Shown in pieces: positions 16,141 to 24,586 of a DNA stretch of 45,040 nucleotides. Under the pieces are notes generated by a model. That model saw nothing but the letters and a program-made list of their open reading frames with translations. It ran no database searches and was not told where the DNA came from. The stretch is from contig NZ_MAIQ01000013.1 of the NCBI RefSeq assembly GCF_001678845.1, forward strand, positions 1 through 45,040, in the 5' to 3' direction. The position numbers and the translations under genes are program-made. Every line of letters begins with the position of its first letter. Position 1 is the first letter of the stretch. This DNA is from Christensenella intestinihominis. GTDB taxonomy: Bacteria; Bacillota; Clostridia; Christensenellales; Christensenellaceae.

Positions 16141-16683
16141 ATGGGGAAAAAAGCGGTTATTCTGGTAGATATGCTGAACGATTTTGTAACCGGCGCGCTT
16201 ACGTGCGACCGGGCGAAGGCAATTGTTCCGCATCTTGAAAAGCTTGTGCGGGAAGCGCGGAAAAAGGGCGTATATGTCATTTATGCGAACGATGCGCACA
16301 TCAAGGGAATCGACAGGGAGCTCGAGCTGTGGGGCGACCACGCGATTATCGGCACCGAGGGCGCGGAGGTAATCCCCGAGCTTGCGCCGCAGGAAGGGGA
16401 TTTTGTGATCCCCAAGCGCCGGTACAGCGGATTTTTCGGGACGGATATGCACCTTCTCCTTACCGAGCTCGGGGTGGACACGGTGATTATGACCGGCCTG
16501 CACGCGCATATGTGTGTGCGGCACACGACGGCGGACGCGTACTACTGGGGCTACAAAATCATCGTGCCCACGGATGCCACGGATTCCTTCACCAGAGAGG
16601 ATTACGAATACGGCATCCAATATTTGAAGGATATTTACGGCGCGAAGCTTACAACGGTGGACGAGCTTATCAAAACATTCTGA
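16141..16683 (+). CDS. Isochorismatase-family cysteine hydrolase
   Basis: A 180-residue hydrolase of the nicotinamidase/isochorismatase fold. The catalytic triad is visible: Asp in ILVDMLNDF (near residue 10), Lys in VIPKRRYSGFFGT, and Cys in GLHAHMCVRHTTADA. The substrate may be nicotinamide or another amide; the family is broad. It starts 46 bp after the CoA ligase with GGAGG upstream, likely in the same transcript, and is followed by a terminator. Confidence 0.9.
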   Translation: MGKKAVILVDMLNDFVTGALTCDRAKAIVPHLEKLVREARKKGVYVIYANDAHIKGIDRELELWGDHAIIGTEGAEVIPELAPQEGDFVIPKRRYSGFFGTDMHLLLTELGVDTVIMTGLHAHMCVRHTTADAYYWGYKIIVPTDATDSFTREDYEYGIQYLKDIYGAKLTTVDELIKTF

Positions 16684-16727
16684 AAAACGGCGGTCGCTTT
16701 CCCGGACGGGAAGGCGGCTGTTTTTTT
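16684..16727 (+). terminator. Intrinsic terminator after the ior cluster
   Basis: An imperfect stem centred on TTTCCCG/CGGGAA with flanking GGCGGTCGC/GGCGGCTG pairing, then seven T residues (16721-16727). Confidence 0.75.
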
Positions 16728-16798
16728 ACAGACGGGCGGGAAATATTTGCGCCGGGGAAAATGGTGAAAAAGGGAATCCGCAAAATAGGCGCGGCGCA

Positions 16799-16827
16799 TT
16801 GTCATGTACGCGGAAATGGGGTAAAAT
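16799..16827 (+). promoter_or_regulatory. Promoter of glpK
   Basis: TTGTCA (16799-16804), 17-bp spacer, TAAAAT (16822-16827), followed by the glpK ribosome site 13 bp later. Good spacing and hexamers. Confidence 0.75.
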
Positions 16828-16853
16828 AGAAGTAATATTGGAGGGTGCGTGAA

Positions 16854-18341
16854 ATGAAACGTTATATCATTGCCCTTGACCAGGGAACAACCAGTTCCCG
16901 GTGTATCATCTTCGACCAGGATTGCAACATCATATGTGTAAAGCAGCGCGAATTTACGCAGTATTTCCCGCAGGACGGATGGGTGGAGCACGACCCGATG
17001 GAAATTGTGTCGACCCAGCTCGGCGTGCTCGAGGAAGCTGTGGATACGGCGGGAATTTTTTTAGACGAGGTAGCCGGGATCGGCATTACCAACCAGCGCG
17101 AAACCACGATTGTATGGGAAAAGGAAACGGGAAAGCCTATTTATAACGCCATTGTATGGCAGTGCAGGCGCACCGCGTCCATCTGCGAGCAATTGAAGCG
17201 GGACGGAATGGCGGAGTATATCAAAGAAACGACGGGACTTGTGGTCGACGCGTATTTTTCCGCGACCAAGGTAAAGTGGATTCTCGACCATGTGGACGGC
17301 GCGCGCGCGCGTGCGGAAAAAGGAGAGCTTCTGTTCGGCACGGTGGATACGTGGCTGCTGTGGAACCTGACGAAAGGCAAGGCGCATGTGACGGATTATA
17401 CCAATGCGTCGCGCACCATGATGTTCAACATCAAAACGCTCGAGTGGGACGGGACAATTTTGAAAGCGCTCGGGATTCCGCGCGCCATGCTGCCCGAGGT
17501 AAAAAGCTCGAGCGAGCTTTACGGATACGCGGAGGTCTATGGAAAAAAGATTCCCGTTGCCGGTATTGCCGGGGACCAGCAGTCCGCACTGTTCGGTCAG
17601 GCGTGCTTTGGCGCGGGGCAGGCGAAAAACACCTATGGAACGGGCTGCTTTATGCTGATGAACACGGGCGAAAGGCTGTGCCGCAGCAAAAACGGGCTTC
17701 TTACGACCATCGCGGCTACGCCCAAAGGCACGGTGCATTATGCGATCGAAGGCAGCGTGTTTATGGGCGGCGCGGTGATCCAATGGCTGCGCGATGAAAT
17801 GCGGCTGATCCAGTCAAGCGCCGACAGCGAATATTTTGCGCAGAAGGTGCCGGACAACGGCGGGGTCTATCTTGTGCCCGCGTTTACGGGCCTTGGCGCG
17901 CCCTATTGGGATATGTATGCGCGGGGCACGATTATCGGCCTCACGCGCGGGGCGACGGCGGAGCACATTATCCGCGCGGCGCTCGAGTCCATCGCCTACC
18001 AGACGAAGGATGTGCTGGATGCGATGCAGGCGGATACGAAAATAGAGCTTGGCAGGCTGAAGGTGGACGGCGGCGCTTCGGCAAACAATTTCCTGATGCA
18101 GTTCCAGGCCGATATCACCGGGACTCCGGTTATGCGGCCACGGGTGCGCGAAACGACGGCGCTTGGCGCGGCGTACCTCGCCGGGCTTGCGACGGGCGTA
18201 TGGGAAAACACGGAGGAAATTGCGGGAAAATGGACGCTCGACAAGCGGTTCACCCCGGCGATGCCCGGCGAAAAACGGGATAAGCTGGTGGCGCACTGGT
18301 ATAAGGCGGTGTCCCGCGCGAAAGACTGGCAGGCGCATTAG
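16854..18341 (+). CDS. glpK: Glycerol kinase
   Basis: A 495-residue FGGY-family kinase that makes sn-glycerol 3-phosphate. It opens with [18 protein letters not shown], and shows [19 protein letters not shown], the [19 protein letters not shown] segment ([14 protein letters not shown]) and [19 protein letters not shown]. Length is normal. The ATG at 16854 is 8 bp after GGAGGG; a GTG at 16845 overlaps that site. It opens a glycerol and glycerol-3-phosphate gene block continuing to 22684. Confidence 0.98.
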   Translation: MKRYIIALDQGTTSSRCIIFDQDCNIICVKQREFTQYFPQDGWVEHDPMEIVSTQLGVLEEAVDTAGIFLDEVAGIGITNQRETTIVWEKETGKPIYNAIVWQCRRTASICEQLKRDGMAEYIKETTGLVVDAYFSATKVKWILDHVDGARARAEKGELLFGTVDTWLLWNLTKGKAHVTDYTNASRTMMFNIKTLEWDGTILKALGIPRAMLPEVKSSSELYGYAEVYGKKIPVAGIAGDQQSALFGQACFGAGQAKNTYGTGCFMLMNTGERLCRSKNGLLTTIAATPKGTVHYAIEGSVFMGGAVIQWLRDEMRLIQSSADSEYFAQKVPDNGGVYLVPAFTGLGAPYWDMYARGTIIGLTRGATAEHIIRAALESIAYQTKDVLDAMQADTKIELGRLKVDGGASANNFLMQFQADITGTPVMRPRVRETTALGAAYLAGLATGVWENTEEIAGKWTLDKRFTPAMPGEKRDKLVAHWYKAVSRAKDWQAH

Positions 18342-18344
18342 GCA

Positions 18345-18467
18345 GGTAATAACTAAAAATAATAAGTAATAGGTAATAAGTAATAAGCAATGAAGGGAAA
18401 TGATTTATAAACCGTTGCCGTGCCGCCCGGCAGGTGACGGGCAGGCTCCCATGAAAGAGGAATTTTT
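18345..18467. repeat. AT-rich TAATAAGTAAT repeat between glpK and the GlpA-like gene
   Basis: A 126-bp gap. It holds near-tandem TAATAAGTAATA units (18357-18392), then a GC-rich hairpin-prone part around 18418-18446 (TGCCGTGCCGCCCGGCAGG). The order of AT-rich runs and GC-rich hairpin resembles the reverse strand of the element at 37814-37925, so both may belong to one small repeat family. It could slow transcription but shows no clear terminator. Confidence 0.4.
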
Positions 18468-19895
18468 ATGCAGTATGACGTAATTATCATCGGCGGCGGT
18501 ATCACGGGCTGCGCCGCCGCGTATGAATTTTCAAAATACGATTTTAAAACGGCGCTTCTTGAAAAGGAAAACGACGTGGCCTGCGGAAGCACGAAGGCAA
18601 ACAGCGCCATTATCCATGCGGGTTACGATCCCGAGCCGGGGACGCTGATGGCAAAATACAACGCGCGCGGAAACGAGCTTGCGCATGAGCTTGCCAAAAA
18701 GCTCGATATCCCCTTCCGGGAAACAGGCTCGCTGGTGCTTGCCTTTTCGGACGAGGAAGTGCGCGAGGTGCGCAGGCTCTATGAGAACGGCGTGGCCAAC
18801 GGCGTACCGGTGGAAATTATTTCCGGGGAAGAGGTTCTGCGGCGGGAGCCGAATATTTCAGACCGGGTGAGGTGCGCGCTGTGGGCGCCCACCGGCGCGA
18901 TCATCAGTCCGTGGGAGTTTGCCGCCGCGCTGGTTGAAACGGCGGTCCAAAACGGCGTCGACTGTTACCTTTCAAGCGGCGTGAAGCGTTTAAGCCGAAA
19001 GGACGGCATGTTTGAAATTACGGCGGGCGGCGAAAAATACCGCGCGAAATATATTATCAACGCCGCCGGGCTGTATGCGGACAAGGTCTATGAAATGGCG
19101 GGCGGCACGGGCCTTCATATTACGCCCGTGCGGGGGGAATATTTCCTGTTCGACAAAACAATGGGCGGCATTGTTTCCACCGTGGTGTTCCAGTGCCCGA
19201 CCAAGCTTGGAAAAGGGGTTGTGGTCGCGCCCACCGTGCACGGGAACCTGTATGCCGGGCCGGACAGCAGGAATGCGGACGCCCGCGACGATACGGCGAC
19301 CCATACGGAAGACCTCGCGTATGTCCGGCAGATGGCGGTAAAATCCGTGCCGACCATCGATTTTTCACAGAACATCCGTAATTTCGCGGGCCTTCGCGCC
19401 GTGGCGGGGGACGATTTTGTGGTGGGGGAATCCGAAATTCCCAATTTCATCAATGCCGCGGGAATCAAATCGCCCGGGCTATCCTCCGCTCCGGCGATTG
19501 CGGAAGACCTTGTGCGGATACTCGAAGGCTGCGGGCTCGCCCTGCACAGGAAAGAAGCGTTCCGCGGGGAACGCAGGGTGCTGCGGATCAATGAAATGTC
19601 TTACGAGGCGCAGGACGCGCTGATTAAGGAAAATCCGGCTTACGGACGGGTGGTGTGCCGCTGCCAGACCATCACGGAAGGCGAAATTGTGGATATCCTG
19701 AAACGTCCCGTCGTGCCGCGCAGCATCGACGGCATCAAACGGCGGTGCGCGGCGGGAATGGGAAGGTGCCAGGGCGGTTTTTGCGAACCGCGCATCCATG
19801 ATATCATGGCGCGGACCCTGGGGGTGCCTATGAAGGATATTTTGCAGGATACGGAAGGAAGCTATATTGTGACCGGGGAAACGAAAGAGGACTGA
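18468..19895 (+). CDS. GlpA-like FAD-dependent glycerol-3-phosphate dehydrogenase with BFD-type [2Fe-2S] domain
   Basis: A 475-residue flavoprotein. The DAO-type FAD domain begins VIIIGGGITGCAAAYE, with GSTKANSAIIHAGYDP nearby. The C-terminal 90 residues form a BFD-like [2Fe-2S] domain with cysteines in VCRCQTITE and GRCQGGFC. Sitting directly after glpK it most likely oxidises glycerol 3-phosphate to dihydroxyacetone phosphate. Together with the next two genes it resembles the GlpA-GlpB-DUF1667 set found in Firmicutes and Thermotogae. A different 2-hydroxyacid substrate cannot be excluded. Confidence 0.88.
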   Translation: MQYDVIIIGGGITGCAAAYEFSKYDFKTALLEKENDVACGSTKANSAIIHAGYDPEPGTLMAKYNARGNELAHELAKKLDIPFRETGSLVLAFSDEEVREVRRLYENGVANGVPVEIISGEEVLRREPNISDRVRCALWAPTGAIISPWEFAAALVETAVQNGVDCYLSSGVKRLSRKDGMFEITAGGEKYRAKYIINAAGLYADKVYEMAGGTGLHITPVRGEYFLFDKTMGGIVSTVVFQCPTKLGKGVVVAPTVHGNLYAGPDSRNADARDDTATHTEDLAYVRQMAVKSVPTIDFSQNIRNFAGLRAVAGDDFVVGESEIPNFINAAGIKSPGLSSAPAIAEDLVRILEGCGLALHRKEAFRGERRVLRINEMSYEAQDALIKENPAYGRVVCRCQTITEGEIVDILKRPVVPRSIDGIKRRCAAGMGRCQGGFCEPRIHDIMARTLGVPMKDILQDTEGSYIVTGETKED

Positions 19896-19902
19896 CAAGC
19901 GC

Positions 19903-20010
19903 ATGCAGTATGGCGCATTTCTGCGTTAAGCCATCGTCTCCCCTTGTGCGGCGTATGTCAGAATACGCCTCCGCGGGTCGCTCGGCTTGCCTTGAACTGC
20001 ATCCATCCTG
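19903..20010. repeat. Palindromic intergenic repeat-like element
   Basis: A 168-bp gap is filled by a nested palindrome. Outer arms ATGCAGT (19903-19909) and ACTGCAT (19996-20002) enclose an inner perfect hairpin GGCGTAT-GTCAGA-ATACGCC (19950-19969). Such layouts occur as dispersed REP-like elements in Clostridia. No T-run follows, so it is unlikely to be a strong terminator. Only one copy is seen in this window. Confidence 0.55.
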
Positions 20011-20063
20011 CACACGCTTGGTGAAATGGGATTTTTAAAGAAACAAAGGAAGACGGAAAAACG

Positions 20064-21323
20064 ATGGAAAAATATTACGACGTAGCGGTGATCGGCGCGG
20101 GCCCGGCGGGGCTGGCGGCGGCCCTCGAGGCCAGGAAAACCGGCGCGGAAAAGGTTGTGGTTCTGGAGCGCGATTTTGAAGCGGGCGGAATCCTCAACCA
20201 GTGTATCCATAACGGGTTTGGGCTGCACTATTTTAAAGAGGAACTGACCGGGCCGGAATATGCGGAGCGTTTTATATGCGAGCTCCACAAAACGGATATT
20301 GAGTTGAAGCTCAACACAATGGTGCTCGGTATTTCACGTGCAAAGCATATTACGGCGGTAAACCCGCAGGAGGGTGTGCTCGGGATTGATGCGGGCGCGG
20401 TCGTTTTGGCAATGGGATGCAGGGAGCGCCCGCGCGGCTCGCTCGGCATTCCGGGAACGCGCCCGGCGGGAATTTTCACCGCGGGCACGGCGCAGCGCTA
20501 TGTCAACATGGAAGGATGCATGGTGGGCCGGAAGGTGCTGATCCTCGGGTCGGGCGATATCGGCCTGATTATGGCCCGGCGCATGGTGCTCGAGGGCGCG
20601 GAGGTCGTGGCGTGCGTAGAGCTGATGCCGTATTCGGCGGGACTTCGGCGCAACATTGTACAGTGCCTCGACGATTTCGATATCCCGCTGTACCTTTCCA
20701 GCACGATCACGGAAATCAGGGGAAAGCACCGTGTGGAAGGCGTGGTGATCTCGCGGGTGGATAAGGACAGGAAGCCTATTCCGGGCACGGAAAAGGAGAT
20801 CGGGTGCGATACGGTCTTGCTTTCGGTGGGCCTGATCCCGGAAAACGAGCTTTCCCAAAACGCGGGCGTGGAGATGGATATGCGCACAAAGGGGCCGGTC
20901 GTCTATGAAAATATGGAGACGAGCGTGCCGGGAATTTTTGCGTGCGGCAATGTGGCGCAGGTTCACGACCTTGTGGACTTTGTGACAATGGAAAGCATCC
21001 GGGCCGGCAGGGCGGCGGCGGAATTTGCGGCGCACGGCGAAAAAGAGGCTCCCTTTTTTGAACTGTATGCAAGCCGGGGGCTTAACTATATCCTGCCCCA
21101 GCGGGCGCGTATGGACCGCATCGACCAGTTTTTGGACGTGTTTTTCCGTGTGAACGATATCTATAAGAATATCAGCATTGTGGTGAAATCAAACGGCGGC
21201 GAAATCGCGCGCTTCAAACGCGATTATGCGGTGCCCGGGGAAATGGAAAGAATCCGTATCCCGAAAAAATTGCTGACAGGAAATGAAATCGAGGTTTCGC
21301 TGAAAGGGGGCGAACAGGAATGA
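20064..21323 (+). CDS. GlpB-like NAD(P)/FAD-dependent oxidoreductase
   Basis: A 419-residue pyridine nucleotide-disulfide-type flavoprotein. It has an N-terminal GAGPAGLAAALEA FAD motif, a second dinucleotide-binding GSGDIGLIMARRM motif near residue 160, and the C-terminal FACGNVAQVHDLVDFV segment. No redox-active CxxC is near the first domain. It probably passes electrons from the GlpA-like subunit to a soluble acceptor. The start lies after a palindromic gap, and the end overlaps the DUF1667 gene by 4 bp. Confidence 0.87.
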   Translation: MEKYYDVAVIGAGPAGLAAALEARKTGAEKVVVLERDFEAGGILNQCIHNGFGLHYFKEELTGPEYAERFICELHKTDIELKLNTMVLGISRAKHITAVNPQEGVLGIDAGAVVLAMGCRERPRGSLGIPGTRPAGIFTAGTAQRYVNMEGCMVGRKVLILGSGDIGLIMARRMVLEGAEVVACVELMPYSAGLRRNIVQCLDDFDIPLYLSSTITEIRGKHRVEGVVISRVDKDRKPIPGTEKEIGCDTVLLSVGLIPENELSQNAGVEMDMRTKGPVVYENMETSVPGIFACGNVAQVHDLVDFVTMESIRAGRAAAEFAAHGEKEAPFFELYASRGLNYILPQRARMDRIDQFLDVFFRVNDIYKNISIVVKSNGGEIARFKRDYAVPGEMERIRIPKKLLTGNEIEVSLKGGEQE

Positions 21324-21682
21324 GGGAATTTACCTGTATTGTATGCCCGAAGGGCTGCCGTATTTTTGCAGACGATAACGGAAAGCTTACGGGCGCGGGA
21401 TGCGAACGGGGAATCAGTTATGTGGAATCCGAAATGGAAAACCCGACGCGCATGATTACCTCTACGGTAAGGCTGCGCGGCGCACAGCTTCCGCGGCTGC
21501 CCGTCAAAACGAGCGCGCCCGTCCCCAAAAAGATAATGATGCGCGCGGTTGCGCTCCTCAACGATATAACAGTGGAGGCGCCCGTCCGGTGCGGGGATGT
21601 GGTTTTGAAAAACGTGCTCGACACGGGTGTGGACTTTGTTGCGACAAAAAGCACGGGAGAAACGGCAGGAAATCGGGAATAA
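21320..21682 (+). CDS. DUF1667 protein, third component of the glycerol-3-phosphate dehydrogenase-like set
   Basis: A 120-residue protein with an N-terminal Cys cluster (TCIVCPKGCRIF then GAGCERG), likely a metal or Fe-S site, followed by a conserved VRLRGAQLPRLPVKTSAPVPKK region. DUF1667 proteins occur next to GlpA-like and NAD(P)/FAD proteins exactly as here. The ATG overlaps the preceding stop by 4 bp (ATGA), so the product probably assembles with it. Unlike GlpC of enteric bacteria, it has no membrane-anchor features. Confidence 0.88.
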   Translation: MREFTCIVCPKGCRIFADDNGKLTGAGCERGISYVESEMENPTRMITSTVRLRGAQLPRLPVKTSAPVPKKIMMRAVALLNDITVEAPVRCGDVVLKNVLDTGVDFVATKSTGETAGNRE

Positions 21683-21748
21683 GCCGGTTATGGCGGATAT
21701 ATCCATGATTCCAGGGTGCTTACGGTCTATTATTCGGGAGGCTTGGAA

Positions 21749-22684
21749 ATGGCGTTTATAAGCGAAGAACTGGACTTTTTATCGGCGGACGGGAAGAGCA
21801 GGGTGTTTGCGCGCGTGTGGCGGGACAGCGGTGTGCAGCCAAAATTTATCCTGCAAATCTGCCACGGGATGTGCGAGTATATTGACCGTTATGCGGAGTT
21901 TGCGGAATATATCGCAGGGTGCGGCGGTGTTGTGTGCGGGAACGACCACCTTGGGCATGGTTTTACCAAGCAGCGCAACGAAAACAGCTTTTACGGATAT
22001 TTTGCCGATAAGGACGGCGAGAAGCTTGTGGTCCGGGATGTTTATTCCCTGACGGGGCTGATCCGCGGGCGCTATCCGGGGCTTCCCCTTGTGCTGATGG
22101 GGCACAGTATGGGCAGTATGGTGGCGCGCAGCTATATGACGGAATATGGAGACGAGCCCGCGTGCGCGGTGTTTATGGGGACGTCGGGCGCGAATAAACT
22201 GACGGGCCTCATTCGTTTCCTTGCGAACGTGGGGATGTTTTTCGGCCGGGCGAAAAAGCCCGCCACCCTTCTTTCCCACCTTGCGTTCTCAAAATATAAC
22301 GACAGGTATGAGGACGTGCGTTCCAAAAACGACTGGATCACGCGTGACCGTGTGCGGGTGGATCAATATAACGCGGACCCGCAGTGCACCTTCCTGTTCA
22401 CAGACCGCGCGGCCTACGATTTTGCCAACCTGGTGGACGAGGTTTCGGGAATGCAGTGGGCGCGGCGTATGCCGAAGGATAAGCCCTGCCTGCTTGTTTC
22501 GGGCGGCATGGACCCGGTGGGAAACTACGGCGGGGGCGTGGAAGAGGTATTCGGCTGGATGAAGGAAGCGGGCCTTCCCGTGGAAATGAAGCTTTACGAG
22601 GGGGCGCGGCACGAGCTTTTGAATGAAACCAACCGGGACGAGGTCTTTTCCGGGCTTGCCGGATGGATCGAAGCCCACATCTGA
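21749..22684 (+). CDS. Alpha/beta hydrolase, monoacylglycerol lipase/lysophospholipase type
   Basis: A 311-residue serine hydrolase of the Hydrolase_4 group. It shows the oxyanion HGMCEYIDRY block, GNDHLGHG, the nucleophile elbow GHSMGS, the acid in GGMDPVGNYG and the His in ARHELLNE. There is no signal peptide. The start ATG 21749 is 7 bp after GGGAGG. Ending the glycerol block, it may release glycerol from monoacylglycerols or lysolipids, an inference from context only. A strong terminator follows. Confidence 0.87.
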   Translation: MAFISEELDFLSADGKSRVFARVWRDSGVQPKFILQICHGMCEYIDRYAEFAEYIAGCGGVVCGNDHLGHGFTKQRNENSFYGYFADKDGEKLVVRDVYSLTGLIRGRYPGLPLVLMGHSMGSMVARSYMTEYGDEPACAVFMGTSGANKLTGLIRFLANVGMFFGRAKKPATLLSHLAFSKYNDRYEDVRSKNDWITRDRVRVDQYNADPQCTFLFTDRAAYDFANLVDEVSGMQWARRMPKDKPCLLVSGGMDPVGNYGGGVEEVFGWMKEAGLPVEMKLYEGARHELLNETNRDEVFSGLAGWIEAHI

Positions 22685-22691
22685 AAAAAGC

Positions 22692-22729
22692 AAAACGCGC
22701 GGCCGCCCTCCGGTTCCCGCGCGTTTTTT
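22692..22729 (+). terminator. Intrinsic terminator of the glycerol block
   Basis: An 11-bp perfect stem AAAACGCGCGG / CCGCGCGTTTT with a 14-nt loop, ending in six T residues. Confidence 0.92.
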
Positions 22730-22740
22730 GTGCGCAAAGG

Positions 22741-22770
22741 TTGAAGAACCCGGCGCGGGCATGCTATAAT
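22741..22770 (+). promoter_or_regulatory. Promoter of the Lrp-aminotransferase operon
   Basis: TTGAAG (22741-22746), 18-bp spacer, TATAAT (22765-22770). Transcription would begin near 22777, giving a 140-nt leader. Confidence 0.75.
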
Positions 22771-22777
22771 GACTGTC

Positions 22778-22885
22778 ACGGCAATTCATCGAAAGTGACG
22801 CGTGCTGCCGAAATAATGTATGCCGTGCAGCCTTTTGAGGAATTGCGATAATTGCGAAATATTGGGCGCGGAATGTGCGCCCGCA
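22778..22885 (+). ncRNA. Structured leader of unknown class before the Lrp gene
   Basis: The leader can form a three-way junction. The closing helix is GCAATTC (22781-22787) with GAATTGC (22840-22846). Inside lie a hairpin TCAT-CGAAA-GTGA (22786-22798) and a second hairpin GCTGC (22804-22808) with GCAGC (22827-22831). A further GC hairpin follows (GGGCGC/GCGCCC, 22864-22882). CGGCA at 22779 could instead pair with either of two TGCCG copies, giving alternative folds. It recalls a c-di-GMP-I riboswitch but does not match its core well. Regulatory function is inferred. Confidence 0.45.
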
Positions 22886-22916
22886 TAACCGGAACTCGCC
22901 GACAGGGAGGCTTATT

Positions 22917-23414
22917 ATGGAAAACGATTTAAAACTGGAAATCCTCGATATACTGGAAGACAACGCCAAAACCACGGCGGAAGAAATGTCGCTGATGCTG
23001 AACGTTCCCGCCGCCACAATAGAAAAAACGGTAAAGGAACTTGAGGACGAAAAGGCGATCATCAAATACAGCGCGCTTGTGAACCGCGACGTTGTGGACG
23101 AGGACGGGGACGCGGAGGCGCTGATCGAGGTGGAAATCACCCCCCAGCGCGATTACGGCTACGACGATATGGCAAAGCGTATTTACCGCTTTGAAGAGGT
23201 GCGCGCGGTTTACCTGATGGCGGGCACCTATGATTTGTGCGTGCGCATCAAAAGCCGCAGCATGAAGGATATATCCAAATTCGTATTTGAAAAGCTCTCG
23301 GTGATCGACGGGGTCACGAAAACGGTTACCGTGTTCATTATGCGCAAGTATAAGGAACAGGGCGTGATCCTGGTGGGCGATGAAACGGATGAAAGATTGG
23401 TGGTTACCCCGTGA
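22917..23414 (+). CDS. Lrp/AsnC-family transcriptional regulator
   Basis: A 165-residue regulator with an N-terminal winged helix (LEILDILEDNAKTTAEEMSLML) and a C-terminal RAM ligand-binding domain (VRAVYLMAGTYDLCVRIKSRSMKDI). Such proteins sense amino acids. The ATG at 22917 follows GGGAGG; an upstream in-frame ATG lacks a site. The stop overlaps the aminotransferase start by 4 bp (GTGA), so this regulator and the enzyme are coupled, which suggests it controls that amino-acid step. The N-terminal helix is slightly shorter than in Lrp. Confidence 0.92.
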   Translation: MENDLKLEILDILEDNAKTTAEEMSLMLNVPAATIEKTVKELEDEKAIIKYSALVNRDVVDEDGDAEALIEVEITPQRDYGYDDMAKRIYRFEEVRAVYLMAGTYDLCVRIKSRSMKDISKFVFEKLSVIDGVTKTVTVFIMRKYKEQGVILVGDETDERLVVTP

Positions 23415-24586
23415 GAAATTTTATTGCGAAAACAGTGGAGGATATGCCGCCTTCGGGAATCCGGAAGTTCTTTGATATCGCGAGCGAGATGAAGGACATT
23501 ATTTCCCTTTCCGTGGGCGAGCCCGATTTTGTAACGCCGTGGAACGTGCGCGAGGCGGCGATCGCCTCCATAGAGCGCGGTTATACGCACTATACGTCCA
23601 ACCACGGCAACCCGGCGCTCAGGAAGCTGATTGCGCGATACCTGCGCGAGCGTTACGATGTGGACTACGACTGGAAGACGCAAACGATTGTCACGGTCGG
23701 CGCGAGCGAGGCGCTTGACCTTGCGTTCCGCTCGGTGATCGAGCCGGGAGACGAAATCCTCGTGCCCGCGCCGTCGTATGTTTCGTATATGCCGGGGGTT
23801 ACATTTGCGGGCGGCGTTGCGGTGCCCATCGAAACGAAGGAATGCGATAATTTTACGGTCACGCCCGAGGCGCTTAAAGCGGCGGTCACGCCGAAAACAA
23901 AGGCGATTATCCTGCCGTACCCGAACAACCCGACGGGCGCGATCATGACACAGGAACAGCTTGCGGCCATCGTTCCGGTGATCGAAGCGCACGACCTGTT
24001 TGTGATTTCAGACGAAATTTATTCCGAGCTTACCTATGGCGAACGGCACCGGTCAATTGCCTCGTTCCCGGAAATATATCCGCGCACGGTGGTTATCAAC
24101 GGCTTTTCCAAGGCGTTTGCCATGACCGGCTTCCGCCTCGGCTATGCGGCGGGCCCGGAAGACATGATTGCCGCGATGGTAAAGCTGCACCAGTATTTTA
24201 TGCTGTGCGCGCCCACGGCCAGCCAGCATGCGGGCGAGGAAGCGCTCCGGCACGAGATGGACACGGATTTTACGCAGGTGGGCAAAATGGTGTCGGATTA
24301 TAACCGCCGCCGGACGTTTGTTTATAACGCTTTCAAAAAAATGGGGCTCTCCTGCTTTGAACCCCGCGGCGCATTCTATGTATTCCCCAACATTTCGGGA
24401 ATGGGAATGACGTCCGAGGAATTCTGCCACAAGCTGATTAACGAAAAGCATGTTGCGTGTGTGCCGGGTACGGCGTTCGGAGCCGCGGGCGAGGGCTTCA
24501 TGCGGTGCTCGTATGCATCGTCGATGGACAATTTGAAGGAAGCGCTGAAACGGATTGCGGAGTTTGTAGACGAATGCAGGAAATAA
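23411..24586 (+). CDS. Class I/II aminotransferase, PLP-dependent
   Basis: A 391-residue fold-type I enzyme. The PLP lysine lies in NGFSKAFAMTGFRLGY, and DEIYSELTY and PYPNNPTGAI mark the active site. It is similar to AspC/PatA-like transaminases whose acceptors include aromatic and aspartate-type 2-oxoacids. It starts with GTG at 23411 inside the Lrp stop. Because an IorAB cluster lies 9 kb away, it could supply aryl-pyruvates, but this is only a hypothesis. The HAD gene starts 13 bp before its end. Confidence 0.92.
   Translation: MRNFIAKTVEDMPPSGIRKFFDIASEMKDIISLSVGEPDFVTPWNVREAAIASIERGYTHYTSNHGNPALRKLIARYLRERYDVDYDWKTQTIVTVGASEALDLAFRSVIEPGDEILVPAPSYVSYMPGVTFAGGVAVPIETKECDNFTVTPEALKAAVTPKTKAIILPYPNNPTGAIMTQEQLAAIVPVIEAHDLFVISDEIYSELTYGERHRSIASFPEIYPRTVVINGFSKAFAMTGFRLGYAAGPEDMIAAMVKLHQYFMLCAPTASQHAGEEALRHEMDTDFTQVGKMVSDYNRRRTFVYNAFKKMGLSCFEPRGAFYVFPNISGMGMTSEEFCHKLINEKHVACVPGTAFGAAGEGFMRCSYASSMDNLKEALKRIAEFVDECRK

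Noticed and set aside
18345-18395. CRISPR-like repeats
   Set aside because: The TAATAAGTAAT units are short, AT-rich and lack regular spacers.
22778-22850. Firm call of a c-di-GMP-I riboswitch
   Set aside because: GGCAA, GAAA and GACGC are present, but the conserved AAAGC and the tetraloop-receptor side are not recognisable.
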